A DNA stretch of 64,000 bases from a gamma proteobacterium symbiont of Ctena orbiculata. GTDB taxonomy: Bacteria; Pseudomonadota; Gammaproteobacteria; Chromatiales; Chromatiaceae. The stretch lies in the NCBI GenBank assembly GCA_003058525.1, contig QBVD01000032.1, positions 1 to 64,000 on the forward strand, read 5' to 3'. The position numbers and the translations under genes are program-made. Under the pieces are notes generated by a model that saw nothing but the letters and a program-made list of their open reading frames with translations, did not search any database and had not been told where the DNA came from. Positions 18,060 to 25,869 of this stretch are shown here, piece by piece (the stretch's first letter is position 1; every line of letters begins with the position of its first letter).

Positions 18060-18301
18060 GTCGTACCACTTTGATGGTGTGCGCTATATGGACCTGCTCG
18101 CAGACGGTACGTTTATCGCAGCGGACAAGAATAACCACCAGATCAAGTTCATTTCGCCAAATGGAAGCATGCCACTCATACTGGGCAACGGTCACCCCGG
18201 GCACGGTCCGGAAAAGTTCACGACACCAAGGTGTTGAAGTGCTTGGGATGGATCTGTGGCTGTCTGATTCCGGTAACAATCGTGTGGTCCGCTACCGCTA
18301 A
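18060..18301 (+). pseudogene. remnant of an NHL-repeat protein, frameshifted
   Basis: In one frame the translation gives LADGTFIAADKNNHQIKFIS and LGNGHPGHGPEKFTTPR, and after a one-base shift near 18230 the neighbouring frame continues GVEVLGMDLWLSDSGNNRVV. Joined, these are two consecutive NHL propeller repeats of the form PxGVxVxxxxLWLxDSGNNRVVRY. There is no credible N-terminus and the rest of the propeller is absent, so this is a decayed fragment. It stops at a TAA right after VVRYR. Confidence 0.7.
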
Positions 18302-18532
18302 AACCGATTACCGTAACAAGCCTCACTGTCTATGCTTCTATGTATGCGGTACCGGTGTTCTAGTGGGAGCCGGGCTATTAGCCCAAAATCACCATTGTGA
18401 TCGGCCTGAAATATAACGCCATGCTCGCCAGTACGGCGGTGATCGGGCCGGCAACCAAGTCGATAGCCAAGTGGGCGTCACAGAACACCCGACAGTATTC
18501 CAGAACTTGGTCACTAAAGGGAATGATCATCG

Positions 18533-19426
18533 ATGACACAGATGCAAGCTTTTTTATATCTTTTTGCCTTCGTCCTGCTGCACGCGCCGGGATTGACCAT
18601 TGCAGGAGATGACCGCAACATCATCGGAAAAGGGGCTGAGGAACTGCCGCTTTTTGATGCGCATATGCATTACAAACGATCCGCCTGGATGCCATTTCCA
18701 CCCAATGTGATTTTATCCATGATGGACAACAACGGCGTTGCCATGGCGTTGGTATCCTCATCACCCGATGAAGGTACGATTAAATTGTGGGAGTACGCAC
18801 CGAAGCGAATCGTACCGGAGATGCGGCCTTATAATGATCATTTCGGTCCCTCCAATTGGACGAAGTGGGAAGGAGTCGGAGAGTTCATCGAAAAACGGGT
18901 GACAGAGTACCCCCACGAAGGCATAGGCGAATTTCATTTACATCGGGTCGACCCAGCCGATGAGCCATTGATGAAGAGCATTATCGCCCTGGCACTTAAT
19001 AAGAAGATCCCGTTACATGTGCATTCTGGTCACGAGCCTATCGATTATCTTTATAGCTTAAGTCCCGATCTCACCATCATCTGGGCCCATGCCGGCATGA
19101 CTGAACCGGCCAGCGTTGTTGAGGAGATGATGTCCCGCTACCCGACCCTTTACGCCGACACATCATATCGGGAAACGGATATCTTGATTAATGCCGGAGG
19201 GATCAATGAGGAGTGGCGACAACTTTTGGAACGGTTTGCAGAGCGGTTTATGGTGGGATCCGACACCTGGATCAACGACCAATGGGAGGATTATGATCAT
19301 TTGATAGCTATCAACCGGAAATGGCTGGCGCATTTAACCACCGAATCGGCCAAGAAAATAGCCTATCAAAACGCGGAGCGGTTGTTCGGTAGAAAAATCG
19401 CTCCCAAGTTATTTGGCACCCGATAG
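18533..19426 (+). CDS. exported amidohydrolase-family (TIM-barrel) protein
   Basis: A signal peptide covers about residues 1-24 (LYLFAFVLLHAPGLTIAG). The mature protein has the amidohydrolase-2 pattern: metal motif DAHMHY near residue 43, IGEFHLHR, IPLHVHSGHEP with further His ligands, TIIWAHAGMT, and FMVGSDTWI with the catalytic Asp. At 297 residues it is complete for this family of hydrolases and decarboxylases. The substrate is not predictable. It is a single gene, preceded by the NHL remnant and about 230 bases of non-coding DNA. Confidence 0.82.
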   Translation: MTQMQAFLYLFAFVLLHAPGLTIAGDDRNIIGKGAEELPLFDAHMHYKRSAWMPFPPNVILSMMDNNGVAMALVSSSPDEGTIKLWEYAPKRIVPEMRPYNDHFGPSNWTKWEGVGEFIEKRVTEYPHEGIGEFHLHRVDPADEPLMKSIIALALNKKIPLHVHSGHEPIDYLYSLSPDLTIIWAHAGMTEPASVVEEMMSRYPTLYADTSYRETDILINAGGINEEWRQLLERFAERFMVGSDTWINDQWEDYDHLIAINRKWLAHLTTESAKKIAYQNAERLFGRKIAPKLFGTR

Positions 19427-19680
19427 GAGACAAAATATTCTCAACATTTTTAATAAGATCTGACTATCCGCTTTTGCCTCACCCTGGAAACCCAGATTCC
19501 ATTAGGAAAATGGATGAATTGATCAGCCACCTCGTAAGTGACTGACTCCCTCACCTGGCACCTCTGTTTACATAACATATAACAGCAATCCTCTCTGACC
19601 ATTCATGCCAACCAGGTTATTCAGTGATAAAAAGCAGCAGCTGAAGCGGGGGCGTGACAAATCGACAACAATCCAACAAT

Positions 19681-19696
19681 TGTCAGAAATCTTACA
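19681..19696 (+). promoter_or_regulatory. NifA upstream activator box for the SIR2-like operon
   Basis: TGT-CAGAAATCTT-ACA is a perfect TGT-N10-ACA box. It lies 45 bases upstream of the sigma-54 promoter, centred near -80. The rest of the 368-base gap from 19427 to 19794 shows nothing else I can identify. Confidence 0.72.
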
Positions 19697-19741
19697 CACT
19701 CAACCCCGTATAACCTGATGTTTCCATAGCCTTTCTTCACT

Positions 19742-19756
19742 TGGCCTGGCTCTTGC
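19742..19756 (+). promoter_or_regulatory. sigma-54 promoter of the SIR2-like operon
   Basis: TGGCCT-GGCTC-TTGC has the GG and GC dinucleotides exactly 10 bases apart. It lies 38 bases before the ATG at 19795. Confidence 0.78.
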
Positions 19757-19794
19757 ACCGGATAGTGGCAACCATCGATCAAAGGAGCTCGAAA

Positions 19795-20661
19795 ATGCCC
19801 GAGACAAGTTTGCAGGCACTGGCCAGTGGTATTGCCGCCGGTAAGATCGTGCCCTATCTAGGTCCAGGCGCCCTGAAAAGCGCGAGCAATGTTGAAACCG
19901 GTGAACCGATCCCTGCAGACAGTGACAGCCTGATCCTTGCCATGAATAACGGCAAATCGATGGCACCGCGACTCATGTACGAATTTCCGCGAGCTGCCAT
20001 GGATGTCGAACTGAAACGAGGGCGCACCGCACTGCACCGTTTCCTGGAAACCACCTACGGTACGACCCAGTGGACCCGCGCGCCGATTCACGATTGGTTG
20101 GCAGGCATCAAGCCATCCTATGTCATCGATATCAATCGCGACACCCAGCTTCAGGACAGCTACGCCGATACGCCACATACCCTGATACGCGGCATGGCCC
20201 GCGTGGGCGGTACGGATTACCGTTTCCGCATCCATCACTACGACGGGGAAACCTACTCCGAAAATGAGATTGACCAGGATGCAGTCGATACCAGCCTTCC
20301 CATACTGTTCAAACCCATGGGCAGTCCCAAACCTGATCCGACCTACATCGCCTCGGATGCGGATTACGTTGATTACATCACCGAACTGATGGGTGGATTC
20401 GCCATACCCGATTTCGTCAAGAAGCATCGCATCGGCAAGCAGTACCTCTTCATCGGTCTGCGCATGACCCGCGACACCGAACGCATGGTGCTGTCAGACA
20501 TGATCTACGCCGCATCTGAACCCAAGGGTTGGGCATTGATCCCGGCGCCGAATGACAAAGAGCGCCGTTTCTGCAAACGTCTCGGCATCGAGATCATCGA
20601 ATCTGATGTGGAGGATCTTCTTGCAGCGGCTGCCGGAACTTTTACCGAAGGAGCAGCCTGA
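19795..20661 (+). CDS. SIR2-like NAD-binding-fold protein, NifA/sigma-54 controlled
   Basis: The 288-residue soluble protein has the SIR2-like Rossmann fold: KIVPYLGPGAL (residues 17-27) as the nucleotide loop, VIDINRD (110-116) at the place of the (T)TNYD motif with Asn114 kept, LFKPMGSPKPDPTYI (171-185) at the place of the KLHGS motif, and YLFIGLRMTRD (217-227). In enzymatically active SIR2 proteins the KLHGS His is catalytic; here the residue is Met175, so deacetylase or NADase activity is doubtful while NAD binding may remain. The start was set at 19795, after a good AAGGAG site. It leads a three-gene operon with a nif promoter. The role is unknown. Confidence 0.8.
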   Translation: MPETSLQALASGIAAGKIVPYLGPGALKSASNVETGEPIPADSDSLILAMNNGKSMAPRLMYEFPRAAMDVELKRGRTALHRFLETTYGTTQWTRAPIHDWLAGIKPSYVIDINRDTQLQDSYADTPHTLIRGMARVGGTDYRFRIHHYDGETYSENEIDQDAVDTSLPILFKPMGSPKPDPTYIASDADYVDYITELMGGFAIPDFVKKHRIGKQYLFIGLRMTRDTERMVLSDMIYAASEPKGWALIPAPNDKERRFCKRLGIEIIESDVEDLLAAAAGTFTEGAA

Positions 20662-20663
20662 GC

Positions 20664-20927
20664 ATGGGGAAGTTCATACCCTGCCAGGGCAACAACGCTT
20701 GTCGCGACAATGAGCTTCGCTGTCTTACCTGCGGGCGAGGAGTGCATGAGATCGAACAGCTTCGACAACTGATGGATCAGCTTGCATCACTGGCCATCGA
20801 CTATGACTACGAGAATATCGATGAGTACAGCAGTTACGTGACCAGAAAGTTGGAAAAGATGATTACCTATCGGCAGGAAAACTTACAGAAAGGCTGTCAT
20901 CCATTGATCGCAGGGATAATCACATGA
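20664..20927 (+). CDS. small Cys-rich protein (87 aa), middle gene of the SIR2-like operon
   Basis: The N-terminus has four Cys in the pattern C-x5-C-x6-C-x2-C (Cys7, Cys13, Cys20, Cys23: PCQGNNAC, RCLTCGRG), a likely metal or Fe-S site. A helical region follows with IEQLRQLMDQLASLAIDYDY. The start is 2 bases after the SIR2-like stop, and the end overlaps the hemerythrin start by four bases (ATGA), so the three proteins are made together. I do not know a named family. The LTCGRGVHEIEQ part resembles small zinc-ribbon-like proteins. Confidence 0.8.
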   Translation: MGKFIPCQGNNACRDNELRCLTCGRGVHEIEQLRQLMDQLASLAIDYDYENIDEYSSYVTRKLEKMITYRQENLQKGCHPLIAGIIT

Positions 20928-21334
20928 CGCTTCTCATCGACCCTGACAACCCGCGCTATTGCCTCGAGATCGATTCGATGGATAAGACCCATCTCGAGTT
21001 CATCGAGTTGGTCAACAAGCTGGGCAGTGCTGACAGGGAAGCGTTCAAAACCCTATTCGAGCAGCTCGTGGCACACACCAATGCCCACTTCAAGGCCGAG
21101 AACGAACTGATGCAGGAAAGCGGCTTTCCCGCCATAAGCGAACACATGGGGGAGCATGAACGCATCCTGGGCGATCTGAACCGAATGCTATCGCGAGTGA
21201 CCCAGGGAAATTCGCTGCTTCCACGCGCCTATGTCAAAGACCACCTGCCAGGCTGGTTCGACCTGCATGCACAAACCATGGACAGCGCGCTGGCAGCACA
21301 TTTCAAAATCAGAACAACATCCGAATCGAATTGA
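20924..21334 (+). CDS. bacteriohemerythrin
   Basis: The 136-residue four-helix protein carries the diiron ligand set of hemerythrins: DKTHLEF (His23), HTNAHFKAENELM (His51 or His55 and Glu59), HMGEHERI (His74, His78), and WFDLHAQTMD (His115, Asp120). Such proteins bind O2 reversibly or handle NO. As the last gene of a sigma-54/NifA-controlled operon it probably acts in oxygen or NO sensing, storage or delivery during nitrogen fixation. It converges with draG, 55 bases away. Confidence 0.92.
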   Translation: MTLLIDPDNPRYCLEIDSMDKTHLEFIELVNKLGSADREAFKTLFEQLVAHTNAHFKAENELMQESGFPAISEHMGEHERILGDLNRMLSRVTQGNSLLPRAYVKDHLPGWFDLHAQTMDSALAAHFKIRTTSESN

Positions 21335-21389
21335 CTGTTGAACATTCAACCCGGAATTCTCATTGGGATACCGCCCTTGTGGGTCGGAA

Positions 21390-22319
21390 TTAGCCGGACC
21401 TGTCCACCAATGCCAGAAGCGCAAAGGTCTGACTTTGACATGCAACTCTCACATCCTCGTTCAAAGCCTTTAACCAGTAACCGGGTATCGCATCGACACC
21501 GTAGAACGCACCGGCCAACATGCCGGCAATGGCACCGGTGGTATCGGCATCCCCTCCCCGGTTGACGACGTCGACCAGGACCGACTCAAAATCATCGTGA
21601 TTGAAAAAGGACTGAAATACCGCCTGCAGGGTTTCAACTATCCATCCGCTCGGGTTTTCTACCTGTCCGCGGTCAAAGCGGTAAACGCGGTGATTTTCCA
21701 CCAAGCCATTTGCGATATCGAACAGCGACTGTTTCGACACGTTCTTGAAAACCATGCGCAGCATTTGCAGAAGCGCTTCGGTGCCTGCATCGGCCTGGCG
21801 GTTATGGTGGGTAATATGGGACTGGGTACGCGATGCAGCGACAAGTTCATCCCACCCGGCATTCCAATAGGTAATGGCCACCGGCAATGATCGCATACAG
21901 GCGCCGTTCCCCGCATCGAACTCGTTTTCAGGGACCGAAGTTTCTCCGCTGTTGCGGTAGTGGACGATTCCCCGCCTGACGGTGTTGCCGATATCCACCG
22001 GCTTGCCGCGCATCCATTGACTGAACGCTTCTGCGACCGCTTTGGCCTCAACTCCACCGTTATCGATAATGGATTGACCCAATGCCAGGCTCATCTCGGT
22101 ATCATCGGTCACCTGACCGGGTTTCAGATGCAGCCAGCCGCCACCGCAAATCCTGTTGTGAACACCGTACTTCTCCCTGATCTCCCTGGGAGTGAGAAAC
22201 TCGGTCGTGGCACCCAGAGCATCACCGACCGCAAGCCCAAGGTAGGCCCCCAATGCACGTTGTTCCAGTGTTATCTCTTTTCCCACTAGATGATGCGTTG
22301 CGAGACCGGAGGCAAACAT
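21390..22319 (-). CDS. draG: ADP-ribosyl-[dinitrogen reductase] hydrolase (DraG)
   Basis: DraG removes ADP-ribose from Arg101 of NifH and restarts nitrogenase. The 309 residues include LGLAVGDALGATTEF, TDDTEMSLA and RGGDADTTGAIAGMLAGA, which together hold the Asp/Glu/Thr ligands of the two Mn ions in this ADP-ribosylglycohydrolase family. It is the last gene of the nifB unit, following nifQ by 5 bases, and is not next to draT as in many purple bacteria. Sequence is full length. Confidence 0.95.
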   Translation of the reverse strand: MFASGLATHHLVGKEITLEQRALGAYLGLAVGDALGATTEFLTPREIREKYGVHNRICGGGWLHLKPGQVTDDTEMSLALGQSIIDNGGVEAKAVAEAFSQWMRGKPVDIGNTVRRGIVHYRNSGETSVPENEFDAGNGACMRSLPVAITYWNAGWDELVAASRTQSHITHHNRQADAGTEALLQMLRMVFKNVSKQSLFDIANGLVENHRVYRFDRGQVENPSGWIVETLQAVFQSFFNHDDFESVLVDVVNRGGDADTTGAIAGMLAGAFYGVDAIPGYWLKALNEDVRVACQSQTFALLALVDRSG

Positions 22320-22324
22320 ATGGA

Positions 22325-22903
22325 TTAGACTTCAGGCCCGAAGCAGGCCACATAGTCGGCACAGACCTCACAACTGGGTGCGCGACAAGTGTAGATGCCT
22401 TCAGTCTCACACAACTGCTTGTAGAGGAATTTCTTCCACTTCATGTCCTGGGTATTTCGAATGGCCAAGGGACGGAAATTTTCAAGCATCAACCGGGTCA
22501 AATCCGATCGCTCCCAGAGCCCGAGATCCTGCCAGAGGTGATCGCTTCCCAGACATCCTGCAATGACAATATCGGTCATCCAGGTTTCCGACTGGCTGTG
22601 AGTGGTACGGGATGCCAACAGCAGTTTGCGCAGATCATCCATCTCTGCCCCACGCTCCGAATCGAGTTCAGAACCGATACCTAGCATTTCGCACGTATCC
22701 AAGTTCGGAAAATGGTGTTGCATCATGCGCCTGAATTCACGCTCATCCATACCCAGCCATACAGGCATGGCACCCTCGCCAGCCATCCAGGAGGCCAGAA
22801 TACGCGCCAGGGTCTCCTCCACCGCCCCCCCCCGGCGCGCGGCCATCAGCCTGGCATACGCAGTTTGGGAGCTCTCTAGTGCCAAGGCCGCAAAAGCCAT
22901 CAC
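22325..22903 (-). CDS. nifQ: NifQ, molybdenum donor for FeMo-co synthesis
   Basis: NifQ supplies Mo to the NifEN/NifH scaffold from an Mo-Fe-S cluster. The 192-residue protein has the N-terminal LARILASWMAG and HHFPNLD region and the conserved C-terminal cluster motif C-x4-C-x2-C-x5-C (CRAPSCEVCADYVACFG). The start overlaps the upstream [2Fe-2S] ferredoxin stop by four bases. It is in the nifB-led operon, as expected for a cofactor gene (compare nifB-fdxN-nifO-nifQ in Azotobacter). Confidence 0.94.
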   Translation of the reverse strand: MMAFAALALESSQTAYARLMAARRGGAVEETLARILASWMAGEGAMPVWLGMDEREFRRMMQHHFPNLDTCEMLGIGSELDSERGAEMDDLRKLLLASRTTHSQSETWMTDIVIAGCLGSDHLWQDLGLWERSDLTRLMLENFRPLAIRNTQDMKWKKFLYKQLCETEGIYTCRAPSCEVCADYVACFGPEV

Positions 22904-23256
22904 ACAGCCTCGTACTCGACGACGATATCTTCATCCCTGGGGATGAACTGACAGGCCAGGCGCCATTTGCTGGGCAGGTCATCCACGATCAACTGTTCCA
23001 ATTCATCCTTGCTGATCTTGCCCAGTTCACGCAGCACCTGCTTCTCTTTCTCTTCCAGGTGGTAGCCCATGGGTGCCTTGTCGTCGAGGTAGGTCACCTG
23101 GATCGCACAGCTGCCGCAATTACCGTCGCCGCAATCGAAGTTGATGGGTATTTTGTTGGTCTTGGCGATCTTCAATACAGTCTCTGTAAAGCTGCCTGCT
23201 ACGGCGTAGACCGTCTTGTCCTTGTATTCGGAGTTTGAAAATGTAATCAGTGGCAT
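22900..23256 (-). CDS. plant-type [2Fe-2S] ferredoxin A, nif operon
   Basis: The 118-residue ferredoxin has the ligand loop FDCGDGNCGSCAIQV and the fourth Cys in WRLACQFIP. This matches the plant/mitochondrial beta-grasp type with C-x4-C-x2-C. It lies between another [2Fe-2S] ferredoxin gene and nifQ in the nifB unit. It could serve the flavodiiron protein encoded upstream, or NifQ or NifB, but the partner cannot be told from sequence. Confidence 0.9.
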   Translation of the reverse strand: MPLITFSNSEYKDKTVYAVAGSFTETVLKIAKTNKIPINFDCGDGNCGSCAIQVTYLDDKAPMGYHLEEKEKQVLRELGKISKDELEQLIVDDLPSKWRLACQFIPRDEDIVVEYEAV

Positions 23257-23273
23257 CGAACTCTCCTCTTCGT

Positions 23274-23564
<291 letters not shown>

Positions 23565-23650
23565 TCACCTTGCTGTCTATGTTGAATGCCTGGCGTTGCC
23601 GGGCGGTCATACTGTGCACTTCGCAAATTTCCTGTCTGCCCAAAACGGGC

Positions 23651-24934
23651 CTATCCAAGATCAGCGAATTCGATAACACTCTTTTCACGGCTTTTGCCGG
23701 TTAACACCTCTGCGATCTGCAGACCGAATGAACGGCAAGCCTTCAACTCCTCCTTTGTCGGAATCAACTTGACTCTCAATCCCTCTTTGGGGATGTGCAT
23801 CTTCAATCCGCGCATGCGGTCCTCTATCATTCGCACCGCCTCACCACTCCAGCCATAGGAGCCGAAGGCCGCACCCAGCTTGCCCTTGAGATTGACAACC
23901 GCCAGAGACGAGAGCAGGTCCCACACCGGCTTGACCGCGTCACCATTGATGGTGGGGGAGCCGAACAGCAGTGCATCGGCCTCTTCGATGAGATCCACGA
24001 AAGGATCTGTCTCCCCACCTTCAAGGTCATAGAGAGAAACCCTCACACCGTCGATATCACTGGCGCCCTCGGCAATCTCTTCTGCCATACGCGCGGTGTT
24101 GCCGTAGGAGCTCATATAAAAGATGATCATCGACTGGTCGCTGCTGCCGATCTCCGCGGCGAGGCTCGAGGTGGAGAACTCCCGGTAGTGGGTGACATAG
24201 CGCCGGGGCCGCTCACGCAGAATCGGCCCATGGGTCGGTGCGATATGTTTCAGCTTGAGCGGTTCGATCAGTTTGAGTGCGTCCATGACATGCTTTTTGA
24301 ACGGACGCATGATGTGCGCATAGTAGTAGTCGAACGAGAAGCGAAAGTCGCCGACCTGGTCGTTGAACAGCCGCTTGTCGCAGTAGTGGCAGCCGAACAC
24401 ATCACCGGAGAAGAGTATCGCCTCCTCTTCCAGGTAGGTGCACTGGGTATCGGGCCAGTGCAGGAAAGGGGTATGCAGGAAGCGAAGTGTGCGATCGCCC
24501 AGCGCTACCGTATCGCCAGTATTGACGGTGGTGTATTCGAACGCTCCCGTCGTCGGTTTCAGCAACGCCTTGAGCATGGATGTGGCGCGTTGGGAAATAT
24601 AGAGCTTGGCCTGGGGTGCGCGGCGCATCAGTTCGGGCAGTGCACCGGTATGGTCAGGCTCCAGGTGATTGAGCACGATCGCTTTGATTTCGCTGTAGTC
24701 GACTTCGGACTCCAGCCGTGCAAAGAACTCACCGCTGAAGTTCTCCTTTACCGTATCGATCACCGCCACCCCATCGCTGCCCTTTACCAGATAGGCGTTG
24801 TAGGTGGTGCCGTTTGCGGTACTGAGAATAATGTCGAACGTACGCAGCGTGGGATCGAGCGCACCGATCCAGTAGACGCCGTCGGCAAACTCCACGGCAT
24901 CACTGTGGGTGGATACGTCGATCTGGCTGTTCAT
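23651..24934 (-). CDS. fprA: flavodiiron protein (FprA-type flavoprotein)
   Basis: Flavodiiron proteins reduce O2 to water or NO to N2O. Residues 1-255 form the metallo-beta-lactamase-like diiron domain: NHLEPDHTGALPEL (H-x-E-x-D-H), TPFLHWPDT, FSGDVFGCHY and IAPTHGPIL give the ligands. Residues 265-410 form the flavodoxin domain with IIFYMSSYGNTARMAEEI and AFGSYGWSGEAVR. No rubredoxin tail is present, so an external donor is needed, possibly the ferredoxins encoded downstream. The start overlaps the nifO stop, showing it is a true member of the nifB operon. This suggests protection of nitrogenase from oxygen. Confidence 0.94.
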   Translation of the reverse strand: MNSQIDVSTHSDAVEFADGVYWIGALDPTLRTFDIILSTANGTTYNAYLVKGSDGVAVIDTVKENFSGEFFARLESEVDYSEIKAIVLNHLEPDHTGALPELMRRAPQAKLYISQRATSMLKALLKPTTGAFEYTTVNTGDTVALGDRTLRFLHTPFLHWPDTQCTYLEEEAILFSGDVFGCHYCDKRLFNDQVGDFRFSFDYYYAHIMRPFKKHVMDALKLIEPLKLKHIAPTHGPILRERPRRYVTHYREFSTSSLAAEIGSSDQSMIIFYMSSYGNTARMAEEIAEGASDIDGVRVSLYDLEGGETDPFVDLIEEADALLFGSPTINGDAVKPVWDLLSSLAVVNLKGKLGAAFGSYGWSGEAVRMIEDRMRGLKMHIPKEGLRVKLIPTKEELKACRSFGLQIAEVLTGKSREKSVIEFADLG

Positions 24935-25353
24935 GCCGAGGCCTCACACACGGGGCCAGCTCTCTTCATGGGACAGGACTGGAGATCCGCTTCCGGGTCC
25001 AGGTGGATATCCAGTGCAGCCAGTACCGGCCCATCAGCGAAACCCGCCTGTTTAAGCTCGCCTAGCTGCATCAGTGGACGCCGTATCAATATCGGCTCGA
25101 CAATCATTAGGGAGAGTGCCTGCACCTCATCCAGTTCATGGATGTTGAACCAGCCCTCCTTCAGCTGCGGCGCACTCCGGTTGAACCATGCCGCGACTGG
25201 CGTATTGGAAAAGTACGGCCGCAGGGAGTCCCTGGTCCAGGACTCACTCAACAGGTCGCGAACATCAAGCTGGTGGCCGTAGCCCTCCAGTAGCACCTTT
25301 TGCTTCCGGTTAGCGATACACCCCGGCTTTTCGTAGAAGATCAGCTGGCTCAT
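24931..25353 (-). CDS. nifO: nitrogenase-associated ArsC/Spx-fold protein (NifO type)
   Basis: The 140-residue protein starts MSQLIFYEKPGC and has an ArsC/Spx-like thioredoxin fold with a single Cys in that motif, DVRDLLSESWT, and the LIRRPLMQLGELKQAGF block shared with arsenate reductase-like proteins. The nitrogenase-associated branch includes Azotobacter NifO, which affects Mo partitioning between nitrogenase and nitrate reductase. The context between fdxN and nifQ is the same as in Azotobacter. The start at 25353 overlaps the upstream small ORF by ATGA and is preferred over an upstream one. Confidence 0.87.
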   Translation of the reverse strand: MSQLIFYEKPGCIANRKQKVLLEGYGHQLDVRDLLSESWTRDSLRPYFSNTPVAAWFNRSAPQLKEGWFNIHELDEVQALSLMIVEPILIRRPLMQLGELKQAGFADGPVLAALDIHLDPEADLQSCPMKRAGPVCEASA

Positions 25354-25565
25354 GGTTCCGCCTTGCTCCTGCTCTCCTGCAGACACATGTAAAGGGCAGA
25401 CTGCCGACGCCAGAGCCGATCGGGGATGTGCACGCCTTTGGGTTTACTTGGGGTTGCCGGTTTACGGCAGCTACGGACCATGCGACTTAAGCAACGATGA
25501 GCCAGGATCTGCAACGCTTGCTGCCTGTCCGTCGCCCGGTACGGTGGTCGAACTACGATGTCCAT
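25350..25565 (-). CDS. small basic protein (71 aa) in the nifB operon, unknown
   Basis: The product is a basic, Arg-rich 71-residue protein (MDIVVRPPYRATDRQQALQI at the start, CLSRMVRSCRK in the middle). No family is recognised. It is supported by context: its stop overlaps the nifO start by four bases and its upstream end overlaps the fdxN gap without leaving space. The two ends are coupled in the way of a real gene, but the composition is compatible with a chance frame, so confidence is moderate. An upstream ATG at 25583 overlaps fdxN. Confidence 0.55.
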   Translation of the reverse strand: MDIVVRPPYRATDRQQALQILAHRCLSRMVRSCRKPATPSKPKGVHIPDRLWRRQSALYMCLQESRSKAEP

Positions 25566-25579
25566 TGTCACGCCTCCTG

Positions 25580-25858
25580 TCATCTTGCCCGGATCTCGGC
25601 CATGACCTCGGCCATGCGTTCCGGTGGTATGCCGGTCAGTGATCCCGGCGGGTTGGCCGCATTGCCGAACGGGTTGAGAATCGCCCCTTCAATGGGACAA
25701 ACACTCACGCACTGGGGATCGGCATAGTCACCTTCGCACTCGGTGCACTTCTTCGCATCGATCAGGAAGTGCGGCCGGGCTTCGTGGATTGCCTTGCTGG
25801 GACAGAGCGGTTCGCAGGCCCAACAGTTGACACAGCTTTCGATAATTTCGTATGCCAT
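25580..25858 (-). CDS. fdxN: 2x[4Fe-4S] ferredoxin next to nifB
   Basis: The 92-residue ferredoxin has CVNCWACEPLCPSKAI (residues 9-24) and CTECEGDYADPQCVSVCP (residues 38-55), the latter with the longer spacing typical of the nif type, plus a 35-residue C-terminal tail. FdxN is the electron donor used for NifB-co synthesis in Azotobacter. It follows nifB by 11 bases. The tail is unlike the shorter ferredoxin encoded near nifY. Confidence 0.93.
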   Translation of the reverse strand: MAYEIIESCVNCWACEPLCPSKAIHEARPHFLIDAKKCTECEGDYADPQCVSVCPIEGAILNPFGNAANPPGSLTGIPPERMAEVMAEIRAR

Positions 25859-25869
25859 TTTCGAACTCC

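Noticed and set aside
19556-19570. TGGCAC-like -24 element upstream of the SIR2-like operon
   Set aside because: The -12 half is TTTA instead of TTGC; the site at 19742 is better placed and matched.
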